Below are positions 36,541-45,013 of a stretch of DNA of 64,000 bases, one piece after another. The notes under the pieces were generated by a model. That model saw only the letters and a program-made list of their open reading frames with translations. It searched no databases and was not told where the DNA came from. Positions within the stretch are counted from its first letter, which is position 1. Every line of letters starts with the position of its first letter. Both the position numbers and the translations under genes were made by a program. This DNA comes from Hwanghaeella sp965227365 (GTDB lineage: Bacteria; Pseudomonadota; Alphaproteobacteria; UBA8366; Aestuariispiraceae): NCBI RefSeq assembly GCF_965227365.1, contig NZ_OZ245754.1, forward strand, positions 2,604,001 through 2,668,000. The letters are read 5' to 3'.

Positions 36541-36887
36541 TTCATTCCCCCACGCCCCGTGACCAGATTGAGGCCTTGGATATTTACTGCTTCTTACGAA
36601 ACTATCTCAGCGCACCGGGAAAATCCATGCGGCGGGCCGGTTCAAAGTGCCTGCAAGTTTTTATAAACAATCGGATAAACCGTTGATTTTCAAACCCTAA
36701 TGGAACGGGGCAAATCATACCGGAAAATCCTGTATGTTTGTTGCACAATTATCACATTCAAATACCACAGCTTGGCCCTTTGGTCGAAGCCGCACCCTAC
36801 GCTAGAGTGTGCCCAAAATTGGCGTTGCGGCGTACCGCAAGCGAAACGAACAAATAGGGCGAGCAGACGCCCCAAGGAGCATTCGAT
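36541..36887. promoter_or_regulatory. Divergent promoter region between barrel and WD40-caspase genes
   Basis: A 347-bp stretch without a supported gene. It is AT-rich between about 36650 and 36770 and includes a small stem TTGCGG (36825-36830) with CCGCAA (36835-36840). Both flanking genes encode exported proteins, so shared regulation from this region is possible (inference). Confidence 0.5.
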
Positions 36888-39263
36888 ATGGCGAGAATCC
36901 GTTCCCTATTCCGGGCCCCCTTCCGGCATGGGATCATATCGATTTTCCTGGCACTCGGTGCGGGACTGGCATTGGTCCTGGCGACCAGCGTGCCCGCCGA
37001 CGCACAGTTGAGGCAATTGCGCCGCGCCATCCAAAAGAACGTGCAACTGGCCGTCGAGCGTCAGCGACTGCGCCTTCGGGTGGAAAACTCGGCCGGCCCG
37101 ATCGAAGCACTGGCTCTCGGCCCGGACGGACAGTTCATGGTCACCGTCTCCGGCGATGGCCGTCCGCGCCTATGGGATCTGCAGAACGGGCGGGAAATTC
37201 GTCGACAAAACCGGCTTTCGGCGACCGCCGCGGCCGTCGCCTTCGCATCGGACGGCCGACGCTTCGCCATCATTGAAGAAAACGGCGCTCTGTCGCTTTG
37301 GGGTACCGATGCCGCAAGTCCGCTTGGACAGGCCGTCCTGTCGGGCCCGACACCGACGGCCCTGGCGTTGAGTCCGGACGGGGCCGCCGCTGTCGTGGGT
37401 CATGCGGACGGGTCCGCGACCCTGTTGAACCTGACGGACTTCTCGATCGCCCGCAGCTTTCCCGGCGGCGGATCCAGCGCCACGAATGTGGATGTGGGCG
37501 CGACAGGCCAGTTCATCCTGATCGGCGCCGCCAATGGCGATGTCCGTGTCGTGGAAGCCTCCTCCGGCGCCGTCGTCCGCAGCGCCGCCGTGACGGGCGC
37601 CACCCTGACCGACGCGCGGTTCGGTATCGACGAGACCGAATTCTACACCGCGGACAGCCGCGGGGCGGTTGCCAGATGGCGGGTGGACGCCGACAGCGCG
37701 GCCGACCAGTTCGACGGCGCTTCAGGCGGCATTGCCGGGCTGGCGGTGGAGACTTCCGGTACTTCCGTGGCCGCGGTTGAACAGGAGAAGAACCTGCTGA
37801 TCTGGGATACGCGATCCCCGGGCAGCCCCCTCGTCATCGAGGCGCATCCCGGGCCTATCGAAGGGGTCGCTTTCGATGCCGATCCGGACCGCGTGATAAC
37901 CTTCGGCGAGGACGGCGTCACAAGGATCTGGAGCCGGACCGACGGCAGCCTGATCATTCAATTGATCTCCACCGAGAACGGATGGGCCGTGGTCGACAAG
38001 GACGGCCGCTTCGACGGCTCCAGCCGCGCACTCTCAAACCTGGCTTGGGTCGGCGAGACGCTGGAACTGCCGATCGACAATTTCACGGACAATTTGTATG
38101 AGCCGGATCTGCTTGAGAAAAAACGCCTTGGCGTCGGACAGTTTCTTGCCCCCGGCGTTCCGAATTGGGACGAGGGCATACTGCCGCCGCCGACGGCAAC
38201 CGTGGATCTGCCGCCGCAGATCAAACTGGACGCCCTGACCGAGATCGACGTCAAGGTCACCGTCAAGGACGAAGGCGGCGGCATCAACGGCTTCTTCCTG
38301 TTCCACAATACCAAACTCGTTTCCTCCGACCGCATCGTCAGCCAGGACGAGGACGAAGGCAGCGACGGCCTGAAGACGATCACGGCAACCTACCGGCTGC
38401 GGCCGATCGCCGGACAGAACCTGTTCCACACGAATGCAGTGAGTTCGGAAGCCATCCTGGGGGCGACGAATCTTGTCACCGTGACCGTCCAGGCCCCGCC
38501 GCGGGAGCCGGTGCTGCATGTCCTGACGGTCGCCATCAACGACTATCTCGATCCGCAGTTGAACCTGAACTACGCCCTGCCCGACGCCCGGGGCATCCAA
38601 CAGATCATGGAGGCCGAATACGGCCAGATTTTCGGCGAAGTCCGGCTGTATGAAGTGTTTGACGACAAGGCGACCCGGCGCGGCATGCAGCAGGCGCTGG
38701 CCGCCCTCCAGGATACCGCGCCGGAAGATGTGGTCGTCGTCTACTATGCCGGTCACGGAGAGGCCACCGACAAGGACTTCTACTTCGTAACCTATGAATT
38801 CGAACTGCCGCTGACGCATAACCGGCTGGAACGCCGCGCCCTTTCTGCCGGGGCCCTCCGGAAATCGATCGAGAATATCGGCGCCCGCCGCGTCATCATG
38901 CTGATCGACGCGTGCAAATCCGGAACCGCCGTGGCCGGTTTCCAGGACCAGATGGACCGGCGCGTGATCCGCAAGCTGGGCCAGTCCGTCGGACTGCATA
39001 TCGTATCGGCCACGGCCAAGGAGCAATTCGCCGTCGAACATGCGGAACTGGGCCACGGCGTCTTCACATACGCGCTGATCGAAGCAATGGCCGGCAAGGC
39101 GGACACCGAACCGCGTGACGGCAACCTCACGGTTCGGGAGGTCGTGCACTACTCCGAGGATGAAGTGCCGGCCTTGTCGCAAAAGTACGCGAAGTATCAA
39201 CACTGGCCGCTGATCTATTCCCGTGGTCTCGATTTCACACTCGGCAAGGTCGCCTCTCAGTAA
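36888..39263 (+). CDS. Secreted WD40-repeat protein with C-terminal caspase-like domain
   Basis: A 791-aa protein. An N-terminal signal peptide (about 1-40, ending PADAQ) is followed by several WD40-like blades (about 65-360), for example ALALGPDGQFMVTVSGDGRPRLWD. After a linker, a caspase/metacaspase domain spans about 540-785. The catalytic dyad is visible: His623 in YYAGHGE and Cys676 in LIDACKSG. Such peptidase C14 proteins cut after basic or acidic residues; the substrate here is unknown. The signal peptide places it in the periplasm or outside, unusual for a caspase homologue but seen in some bacteria. Possible partner of the divergent outer-membrane barrel is only a guess. Confidence 0.88.
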   Translation: MARIRSLFRAPFRHGIISIFLALGAGLALVLATSVPADAQLRQLRRAIQKNVQLAVERQRLRLRVENSAGPIEALALGPDGQFMVTVSGDGRPRLWDLQNGREIRRQNRLSATAAAVAFASDGRRFAIIEENGALSLWGTDAASPLGQAVLSGPTPTALALSPDGAAAVVGHADGSATLLNLTDFSIARSFPGGGSSATNVDVGATGQFILIGAANGDVRVVEASSGAVVRSAAVTGATLTDARFGIDETEFYTADSRGAVARWRVDADSAADQFDGASGGIAGLAVETSGTSVAAVEQEKNLLIWDTRSPGSPLVIEAHPGPIEGVAFDADPDRVITFGEDGVTRIWSRTDGSLIIQLISTENGWAVVDKDGRFDGSSRALSNLAWVGETLELPIDNFTDNLYEPDLLEKKRLGVGQFLAPGVPNWDEGILPPPTATVDLPPQIKLDALTEIDVKVTVKDEGGGINGFFLFHNTKLVSSDRIVSQDEDEGSDGLKTITATYRLRPIAGQNLFHTNAVSSEAILGATNLVTVTVQAPPREPVLHVLTVAINDYLDPQLNLNYALPDARGIQQIMEAEYGQIFGEVRLYEVFDDKATRRGMQQALAALQDTAPEDVVVVYYAGHGEATDKDFYFVTYEFELPLTHNRLERRALSAGALRKSIENIGARRVIMLIDACKSGTAVAGFQDQMDRRVIRKLGQSVGLHIVSATAKEQFAVEHAELGHGVFTYALIEAMAGKADTEPRDGNLTVREVVHYSEDEVPALSQKYAKYQHWPLIYSRGLDFTLGKVASQ

Positions 39264-39309
39264 TTCCCGCCACCCGACCGCCCACTGCCGACCGCCGACC
39301 GCCGACCCG

Positions 39310-40056
39310 TTACCGGTGCTTTCCGATCAGTGTCGGCACCAGTTCCTCAAGCTCCGGGCGTTCGGTTCCCGGGGCGATCTCGGGGTCGTAGAGAGTGCGC
39401 AGGAATATATCGTCCACCGTCGTCCGCGCCGACGCGCGGCCGGAACGACTGAAGATCGAGCCCTCACCGGCATCGATGTCATTGGGAAGCCCCATCGCCT
39501 GGCTGAATTCTTCCGCCACGCAATGGTCGAAGGCTGAATCGTCTAGAGCAGCCGGAAGAACGATATCGGCCTTCCGAAGACAACCGGTCTCGCGATCGGT
39601 CTGTAGAACGAAGAAACAACTGGCGCTCGCCACCCGGCGCCGCGCCACGGCAGAGGGGATCGGCAAATCAACGATCAAAGCATCCAATTCTGTGGAGGTC
39701 GCCGGATAGTGCATTTCGATGCCAGGTTTTGTGTCAACCTGAAAGTCAACAGTCGTTAACCGGGAGAGCAAAAACAGCTCTTCCATCATGCGGGTGCGGC
39801 GGCCCGGTGGAACCGTCTCCGGCAAAGTCACGCCGACCGGGCCGCACCATTTTGAAAGCACGTCGTCGGCAAACCGTCCTTCACGCCCCAAAGCCACGGC
39901 CAGAAAGGCTTCCGAGAGGTTTTGATCGGTCGAATGGACGCCGATACCGCGATACGACCCGCAGCCGAAAAGGACGGTCGAAATCACACCGAGGGCGGCG
40001 ATCCCGGCCAAGCTATTGATATGATTTCGGAAGCACATATTGCACCGCACCAACAT
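39310..40056 (-). CDS. DUF2927-family lipoprotein
   Basis: An exported protein of the DUF2927 family, function unknown. The lipobox is LFGC, with the Cys about residue 32 from the start chosen here, so it is predicted to be lipid-anchored. Downstream are the family-like segments ALGREGRFADDVLSKWCGPV, LLSRLTTVDFQV, CFFVLQTD and the ending SQAMGLPNDIDAGEGSIFSR. Several in-frame starts exist (40116 GTG, 40083, 40056, 40038 ATG); 40056 or 40038 give a normal signal peptide and no strong ribosome-binding site decides. Convergent with the caspase gene. Confidence 0.75.
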   Translation of the reverse strand: MLVRCNMCFRNHINSLAGIAALGVISTVLFGCGSYRGIGVHSTDQNLSEAFLAVALGREGRFADDVLSKWCGPVGVTLPETVPPGRRTRMMEELFLLSRLTTVDFQVDTKPGIEMHYPATSTELDALIVDLPIPSAVARRRVASASCFFVLQTDRETGCLRKADIVLPAALDDSAFDHCVAEEFSQAMGLPNDIDAGEGSIFSRSGRASARTTVDDIFLRTLYDPEIAPGTERPELEELVPTLIGKHR

Positions 40057-40262
40057 GATCGTTTGGGCCAAAAATCTTTGCATTTCTATGACAGATGTCC
40101 TATATGTGTCGTCCACGACGTTGGGTGCTGATCTTCAGCATTATTCGAAAATTCAATCCGCACTGCTGCGCAAATTGACGGTTCCCCTGGGCACCGGGCT
40201 GAAAAAGTCTTTGTCTCAATAAACAAAGCGCCGGTCGGATGAAGTAGAAGGTGAGAGAGTAG

Positions 40263-40433
40263 ATGAGCGATTCCGAAAAGAACAAGAAGCCGCGTTCCGA
40301 TCGTCAGTATGAGACGAAATCTCGGAAGTGCCTGATGTGCCGGAACGAGTTCAACAGTTCCTGGCCCGGCGAACGGATCTGTTCGAACTGCAAGCAGACC
40401 AGCGCCTGGAACGATTCCTCGCTGGCCGCTTAA
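40263..40433 (+). CDS. 56-aa zinc-ribbon protein
   Basis: A short gene: ATG at 40263 behind GGTGAGAGAG, stop TAA at 40431-40433. The product is 56 aa, basic at the N-terminus, with two CxxC pairs (KCLMCRN at about 22-28 and ICSNCKQ at about 39-45), the layout of a small zinc ribbon. No named family recognised. It is followed by a strong terminator, which supports an independently transcribed gene. Confidence 0.8.
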   Translation: MSDSEKNKKPRSDRQYETKSRKCLMCRNEFNSSWPGERICSNCKQTSAWNDSSLAA

Positions 40434-40453
40434 GGTTATACCGATTTCGGTTG

Positions 40454-40484
40454 AAAACGGGGCGTCCTGGACGCCCCGTTTTTT
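40454..40484 (+). terminator. Intrinsic terminator, zinc-ribbon / SDR convergent pair
   Basis: AAAACGGGGCGTC (40454-40466) pairs perfectly with GACGCCCCGTTTT (40470-40482), a 13-bp stem with a three-base loop, followed by more T residues. The A-tract on the left makes it bidirectional for the SDR gene ending at 40516. Confidence 0.92.
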
Positions 40485-40515
40485 ATTGTCCATTGCCTGT
40501 TTGTGACGGGATTGC

Positions 40516-41316
40516 CTACAGCACCGCCGTCATTCCGCCATCTACGCTCAAGACATGACCGTTCACGAAGGATGCCGCCGGCGACATCAAATAGACCGCC
40601 GCGCCGCCCAACTCGCGCGGATCGGCCCATCGACCGACCGGCGTGCGGTTTTCCACCCAGGCCGTGAATTCCTTGTCGGCCAGCAGGGGCTTGTTGATTT
40701 CCGTCAGGAAGTAGCCAGGCGCGATGCCGTTCACGTTCACGCCGCGTGGACCGAGATCGGCCGCCATGCCCCGAATCAAACCGACCAGCCCTGTCTTGGC
40801 GGCCGCATAGGCGGGAACCGTCGGACGCCCGTGGCTGGAGAGAACGGAACAGATGTTGACGATCCGCCCCCGATCCAACGGTTTGGATTCATCGAGGATT
40901 TCGCTTTCCAGCATCAGTGACGCCGCCCGTTTGGACAGTTGAAAGGCACTGGTAAGGTGCACGGCGATCAGTTCCTGAAACGCGTCGTCGGCAAAGTCCT
41001 CCAACGGGCTGCGGTGCTGATGGCCGGCATTGTTGATCAAGCCGTAAAGCCCGCCGTGGCGCTGCTTGATCCCTTCCAACGCTTCTTCTGCCGCATCCAT
41101 GTCCAGGACATCGAACGGCGCGATATCGGCGCTGAGCCCGGCCTGGGCAAAGGCCTCGCAGGCTTCCTTCAGGCTTTCTTCGCTGCGCCCGTTCAGCACC
41201 ACGGTAGCGCCGCTTGCCGCCATCGCCTGCGCCATTGCCAAACCCAGGCCGCGCGATGCGCCGGTAACCAGGATCGCCTTACCCTGCAACGAGAAGTCCG
41301 GCAGCCAATCATTCAT
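40516..41316 (-). CDS. Short-chain dehydrogenase/reductase, gluconate-5-dehydrogenase type
   Basis: A 266-aa classical SDR. The NAD(P) motif TGASRGLGLAMA (about 19-30), NNAG (about 95-98), and the catalytic Ser-Tyr-Lys in SVLSSHGRPTVPAYAAAKTG are present. The closest general resemblance is to gluconate 5-dehydrogenase/3-oxoacyl-ACP reductase-like SDRs; the substrate is uncertain. ATG at 41316 is preceded by GGAGG nine bases upstream; the frame to 41361 is an unsupported extension. Confidence 0.9.
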   Translation of the reverse strand: MNDWLPDFSLQGKAILVTGASRGLGLAMAQAMAASGATVVLNGRSEESLKEACEAFAQAGLSADIAPFDVLDMDAAEEALEGIKQRHGGLYGLINNAGHQHRSPLEDFADDAFQELIAVHLTSAFQLSKRAASLMLESEILDESKPLDRGRIVNICSVLSSHGRPTVPAYAAAKTGLVGLIRGMAADLGPRGVNVNGIAPGYFLTEINKPLLADKEFTAWVENRTPVGRWADPRELGGAAVYLMSPAASFVNGHVLSVDGGMTAVL

Positions 41317-41383
41317 ATTCTTCGTCCTCCCTTTTTCCGACCAGTGGCCGGTATCACCCACCCCATGTACCCGTTTTGAGGGG

Positions 41384-42127
41384 TCAAACCGCGAGGGTGC
41401 CCATTTCGATTTTTCCTGTTAGCACATACCAGAGGATGCCGACATATTCATGGACGATCGGCGCCCAGTGTCCCAGCCCGGCGATCCCCGGGATGAATTC
41501 GATCATCTGGATCTCCTTCAGCTCCGTCGCGGCAACCACGGCGGCGACGTCCAGACCCGCCGTGAGCGAGGCCGCAAGGGCGCGGCGTGTGTGATCCCTG
41601 CTGGTGACGAGAACCACCGATTCCCATCCGCGATCGCGCGCAATAGCGGCCACATGAAAGGCGTTCTCCGCGGTCGTCCTGGCCTGATCCTCTAGCACCG
41701 TATCGGCAGGCAGTTTCAAGACCTCGGCCACAACGAATACCTCGGCTGCCAAATCCGGACGGGAGACACCGCCGCTGACGACCAGCGGCAGGTCCAGGCG
41801 CTGCGACAGGGCATGCCCCACGGCGGTTCGGTTCAAGGAACCGTCGCTCGGCCACATCTTGCCTGTCGGATCGGCGAACACTCCTGCCCCGTAGACGACC
41901 ACTGCATCGCCGACCATGCCCGGCGCGGCCGCTTCGAACGCCACAGTCGACGCATCCAGGGGCAAAGCGGCTATTCGCGAGGTCACCGGCATCGCGGCCA
42001 GAAGCAGCACGATGCCCAGAACCCGCCGCTTCCTGCCGCCGCCGATGAGCAACGCCAGGATCGCGGCGATGATGAGGCCGCCGCCCAGACCGATCCTTTC
42101 GATCAGAAACTCCAACGCGTCGAGCAT
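41384..42127 (-). CDS. YdcF/SanA-family envelope protein (DUF218)
   Basis: A 247-aa membrane protein. N-terminal helices at about 8-28 and 34-50 precede the DUF218 domain (about 72-235), which has the VVVYGAG start, the GGVSRPD segment and VLVTSRDHTRRA typical of the ElyC/SanA/YdcF family. Members influence cell-envelope or lipid-carrier metabolism, but biochemistry is poorly known. It sits between the SDR and dehalogenase genes on the same strand without overlap. Confidence 0.88.
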   Translation of the reverse strand: MLDALEFLIERIGLGGGLIIAAILALLIGGGRKRRVLGIVLLLAAMPVTSRIAALPLDASTVAFEAAAPGMVGDAVVVYGAGVFADPTGKMWPSDGSLNRTAVGHALSQRLDLPLVVSGGVSRPDLAAEVFVVAEVLKLPADTVLEDQARTTAENAFHVAAIARDRGWESVVLVTSRDHTRRALAASLTAGLDVAAVVAATELKEIQMIEFIPGIAGLGHWAPIVHEYVGILWYVLTGKIEMGTLAV

Positions 42128-42158
42128 GCCCGTCCAGCGTCCTTCAACTATCCACTCG

Positions 42159-43040
42159 TTATCGACGAACCGTCGCCACCCACTCTTTCAAGGCGGCGGC
42201 GATTTCCTTCGGGGAATCTTCTTGCAGAAAATGGCTGCCCTTGACCGTGACGCTGCGCTGGTTTTTCCAGCCACGGCAGAATTCCCTTTGCGCACCGATC
42301 AGGATCGCCCCAGGATCCGCATCCACGAAAAGTTTTGGAATGTCGTTTTCCGCCATCCAATCGGCGTATTCAGCGACGATACCAGTTACGTCTTCCGGTT
42401 GCCCATCGAGAGGGATTTGACGGGGCCACGTCAATGTTGGCCGACGCCCCTCCCCCGGTTCAGCGAATGGACGCCGGTAGACCGCCATTTCCTCCTCGCT
42501 CATATCCCGAAGCACGGAGCCCGGCAGAACCCTCTCCACGAAGATATTCTTGTCGAGCACCATCGCTTCCCCCTTATCCGATCGGAAGCCTTCAAAGACC
42601 GGTCGGGCCTCCTGATTGAATTCGTCCCAGGAGAGTGGCCGCACGATCCCCTCCATATAGGCGATACCCTGAACCCGGTCGCGATGTCGGTTTGCCCAGT
42701 CGAACCCCAGCGCCGATCCCCAATCATGAATCACCAGAATGACCGAGCCCGTGACGTCCAGGGCATCCAGAACGCCATCCAGATACTGCCGGTGTTCGAC
42801 GAAGCGGTAGCTGCCGGGTCCGGAGCTGTCCAACTTCTCGCTGTCACCCATGCCGATCAGGTCCGGCGCAAGGCAACGGCCCAGCCCTGCCAATTCCGGC
42901 ATGATGTTACGCCACAAATAGGAGGACGTCGGATTGCCGTGCAGGAAAACGATAGGCGCGCCTGCCCCCATCTCCACATAGGCCATCCGCTTACCCTTCA
43001 CTTGTATGAAGGACTTGGGGTGCTCGCGCGTTTCAATCAT
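42159..43040 (-). CDS. dhaA: Haloalkane dehalogenase (HLD-II type)
   Basis: Alpha/beta hydrolase that cleaves C-halogen bonds to alcohol and halide. The whole catalytic pentad of HLD-II enzymes can be matched: halide-binding Asn36 in HGNPTSS, nucleophile Asp106 and halide-binding Trp107 in HDWG, acid Glu130 in AYMEGI, and base His270 in GSHFLQEDSP. Length 293 aa is normal. Start at 43040 has GGGGAG nine bases upstream; ATG at 43049 would leave no spacing. The symbol follows the family name; ortholog identity is not proven. Confidence 0.9.
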   Translation of the reverse strand: MIETREHPKSFIQVKGKRMAYVEMGAGAPIVFLHGNPTSSYLWRNIMPELAGLGRCLAPDLIGMGDSEKLDSSGPGSYRFVEHRQYLDGVLDALDVTGSVILVIHDWGSALGFDWANRHRDRVQGIAYMEGIVRPLSWDEFNQEARPVFEGFRSDKGEAMVLDKNIFVERVLPGSVLRDMSEEEMAVYRRPFAEPGEGRRPTLTWPRQIPLDGQPEDVTGIVAEYADWMAENDIPKLFVDADPGAILIGAQREFCRGWKNQRSVTVKGSHFLQEDSPKEIAAALKEWVATVRR

Positions 43041-43205
43041 CGTCACCATCTCCCCGGCACACTGTTTTGCGGAAGCGTACCGGGTTTCCGGTTTTATCCA
43101 AGTCGATATCGTCCGACTTCGGGTCACGCGCGTTGCAGCAGGCTGAGCGGCGTGCTTAGACTCCCGGACACCCTGCAAGCGCCCCAAGAACCGAAAGGAA
43201 CCGTC

Positions 43206-44540
43206 ATGGCCGCCCGTCGTTTCGACCTGCTCCTCAAGGGAGGCACCGTCCTCACTCCGTCAGGACGGCAGGAGGTCGATGTCGGCGTCTCCGACGGCAA
43301 GATCACGGCGATCGGCAGCCTGTCCGCGGCGGACGCGGCCGACACCATCGATTGCACCGGCCTGCATGTCCTGCCCGGCGTGATCGACAGCCAGGTCCAT
43401 TTCCGTGAACCCGGTCCGACGCATAAGGAAGACCTGGCCAGCGGTTCCCTGGCCGCGGCGGCCGGCGGGGTTACGGCATTCTTCGAAATGCCGAACACTT
43501 CGCCGCTGACCATCACGGCCGAAGCGATCGACGACAAGCTGAACCGCGCCGCGGGCCGGTCCTGGACGGATTTCGCCTTCTATGTCGGTGGGGCCGCGGC
43601 AAATATCGCGACGCTGCCGACGCTCGAATACAAGAAAGGCATCTGCGGGGTGAAGATCTTCATGGGGGCCTCGACCGGCGACCTGCTCTCCCCCGATGAC
43701 GAGACAATCCGCGGCATCCTCGGTGCCGGAAGGCGGGTGGTCGCTGTGCATGCGGAAGACAACGACCGCCTGCAGGAACGCGCCCATCTGGTCGCCGACG
43801 GCGCGCCGGTCACCATGCATCCGGTCTGGCGCGATGTGGAGGTCTGCCTGAAGGCGACGCAGCGGATTCTAAAGCTGGCGGAGGAAACCCGCCGCCGTGT
43901 CCATGTGCTGCACATCACGACCGGCGAGGAAATGGCCCTGCTGGCCCGGCACAAGCATATCGCCAGTGTCGAGACGACACCGCAGCACCTGACCCTTTGC
44001 GCGCCCGACGATTACGAACGCATCGGGTCCCGCGCCCAGATGAACCCGCCGATCCGCGATGCCGAACAGCGCGACGCCCTGTGGCGCGCGGTGGCCGATG
44101 GGGTTGTTGACATCATCGGGTCTGACCATGCTCCGCACACGCTGGAGGAAAAGGCCAAGCCCTATCCGCAAAGCCCCAGCGGCATGACCGGGGTGCAGAC
44201 CCTGGTGCCGATCATGCTGAACCATGTGAACGAGGGCCGCCTAACCTTGGAACGCTTCGTCGACATGGTGTGTTCCGGGCCGGCGCGCGTCTTCCGGATC
44301 GCCGGCAAGGGACGGGTCGCGGTCGGCTACGATGCCGATTTCACGGTGGTGGACATGAAGGCCGATCGGGAAATCACCGATGGCTGGATCAAGAGCAAGG
44401 CGCAATGGACGCCCTATGACGGAAAGCGCGTCACCGCATGGCCGATGGCGACGATCATCCGCGGCAATACGGTGATGCGGGAAGACGAGATGATCGGCGA
44501 ACCGCTCGGCCGGCAGGTCCAGTTCCAGGATACGCTCTAA
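43206..44540 (+). CDS. pyrC: Dihydroorotase-like cyclic amidohydrolase with QxH motif
   Basis: A 444-aa class I dihydroorotase-like amidohydrolase, a zinc enzyme of pyrimidine synthesis. The expected carbamylated lysine in GVKIFMGAS, His in VAVHAEDN and VLHITTG, and Asp in SDHAPHT are present. However, the first metal-binding motif, normally DxHxH, reads DSQVHFREPG (residues 61-70), giving QxH: Gln63 instead of the first His. ATG 43206 has AAGGA six bases upstream. This QxH pattern is known to me from alphaproteobacterial sequences annotated as dihydroorotase, so its true substrate is open. Antisense frames over the upstream dehalogenase make a long false extension that I reject. Confidence 0.85.
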   Translation: MAARRFDLLLKGGTVLTPSGRQEVDVGVSDGKITAIGSLSAADAADTIDCTGLHVLPGVIDSQVHFREPGPTHKEDLASGSLAAAAGGVTAFFEMPNTSPLTITAEAIDDKLNRAAGRSWTDFAFYVGGAAANIATLPTLEYKKGICGVKIFMGASTGDLLSPDDETIRGILGAGRRVVAVHAEDNDRLQERAHLVADGAPVTMHPVWRDVEVCLKATQRILKLAEETRRRVHVLHITTGEEMALLARHKHIASVETTPQHLTLCAPDDYERIGSRAQMNPPIRDAEQRDALWRAVADGVVDIIGSDHAPHTLEEKAKPYPQSPSGMTGVQTLVPIMLNHVNEGRLTLERFVDMVCSGPARVFRIAGKGRVAVGYDADFTVVDMKADREITDGWIKSKAQWTPYDGKRVTAWPMATIIRGNTVMREDEMIGEPLGRQVQFQDTL

Positions 44541-44644
44541 GAATTTACCCGCCGTCATCAATTCGCCGGCTTAACCGCTGGCGAAGCGCGCGGCCGTGTG
44601 GAATGCTCCCGGCAACGTGGACAGCCGACAACGGGGAGAAATCA

Positions 44645-44968
44645 ATGGCATTCTACGAATTGCGCACCTACGAAATCCGTCCCGGCAAGATCGAGGAATG
44701 GATCGAACTGATGGAAAAGGAAATCATCCCGATGCAGGTCGCCCGGGGCATGGTCATCGCCGGCAGTTTCCGGGTCGAGGACAATGACGGGCTGTATATC
44801 TGGATGCGTCGGTTCGAAAGTGAAGAACAGCGCAAGGCGCTGTACGCCGCGGTTTACGAAAGCGACGAGTGGAAGAACGAGCTCAGCGCGCGCGTCGGTG
44901 AATGCATCAACCGCGAAACCATCCAGGTTCAGCGCATCGTCCCGACGGCGATGTCGATCATGAAGTAA
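44645..44968 (+). CDS. NIPSNAP-family protein
   Basis: A 107-aa protein of the NIPSNAP/dimeric alpha-beta-barrel type, recognised from AFYELRTYEIRPGKIEEWIELM and the FESEEQRKALYAAVYES segment. Function in bacteria unknown, often found beside catabolic genes. ATG 44645 follows GGGGAG by six bases. It follows dihydroorotase by about 100 bp and converges on the CoA-transferase operon. Confidence 0.9.
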   Translation: MAFYELRTYEIRPGKIEEWIELMEKEIIPMQVARGMVIAGSFRVEDNDGLYIWMRRFESEEQRKALYAAVYESDEWKNELSARVGECINRETIQVQRIVPTAMSIMK

Positions 44969-45003
44969 AATCAGGATGTTGGACTAAAATCAGGACGTTG
45001 GAC
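44966..45003. repeat. 19-bp tandem duplication at the NIPSNAP stop codon
   Basis: TAAAATCAGGATGTTGGAC (44966-44984) is repeated as TAAAATCAGGACGTTGGAC (44985-45003), one substitution. The first T of the unit belongs to the TAA stop codon of the NIPSNAP gene. It lies in the convergent intergenic gap. Confidence 0.85.
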
Positions 45004-45013
45004 CTGGTCGCGG

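Noticed and set aside
36541..36887. Small open frames in the barrel/caspase intergenic region
   Set aside because: Short, without ribosome-binding sites and with no likeness to known proteins.
41916..43205. Long in-frame extension upstream of the dihydroorotase gene
   Set aside because: The frame runs antisense through the dehalogenase and YdcF genes. Homology and a ribosome-binding site place the start at 43206.
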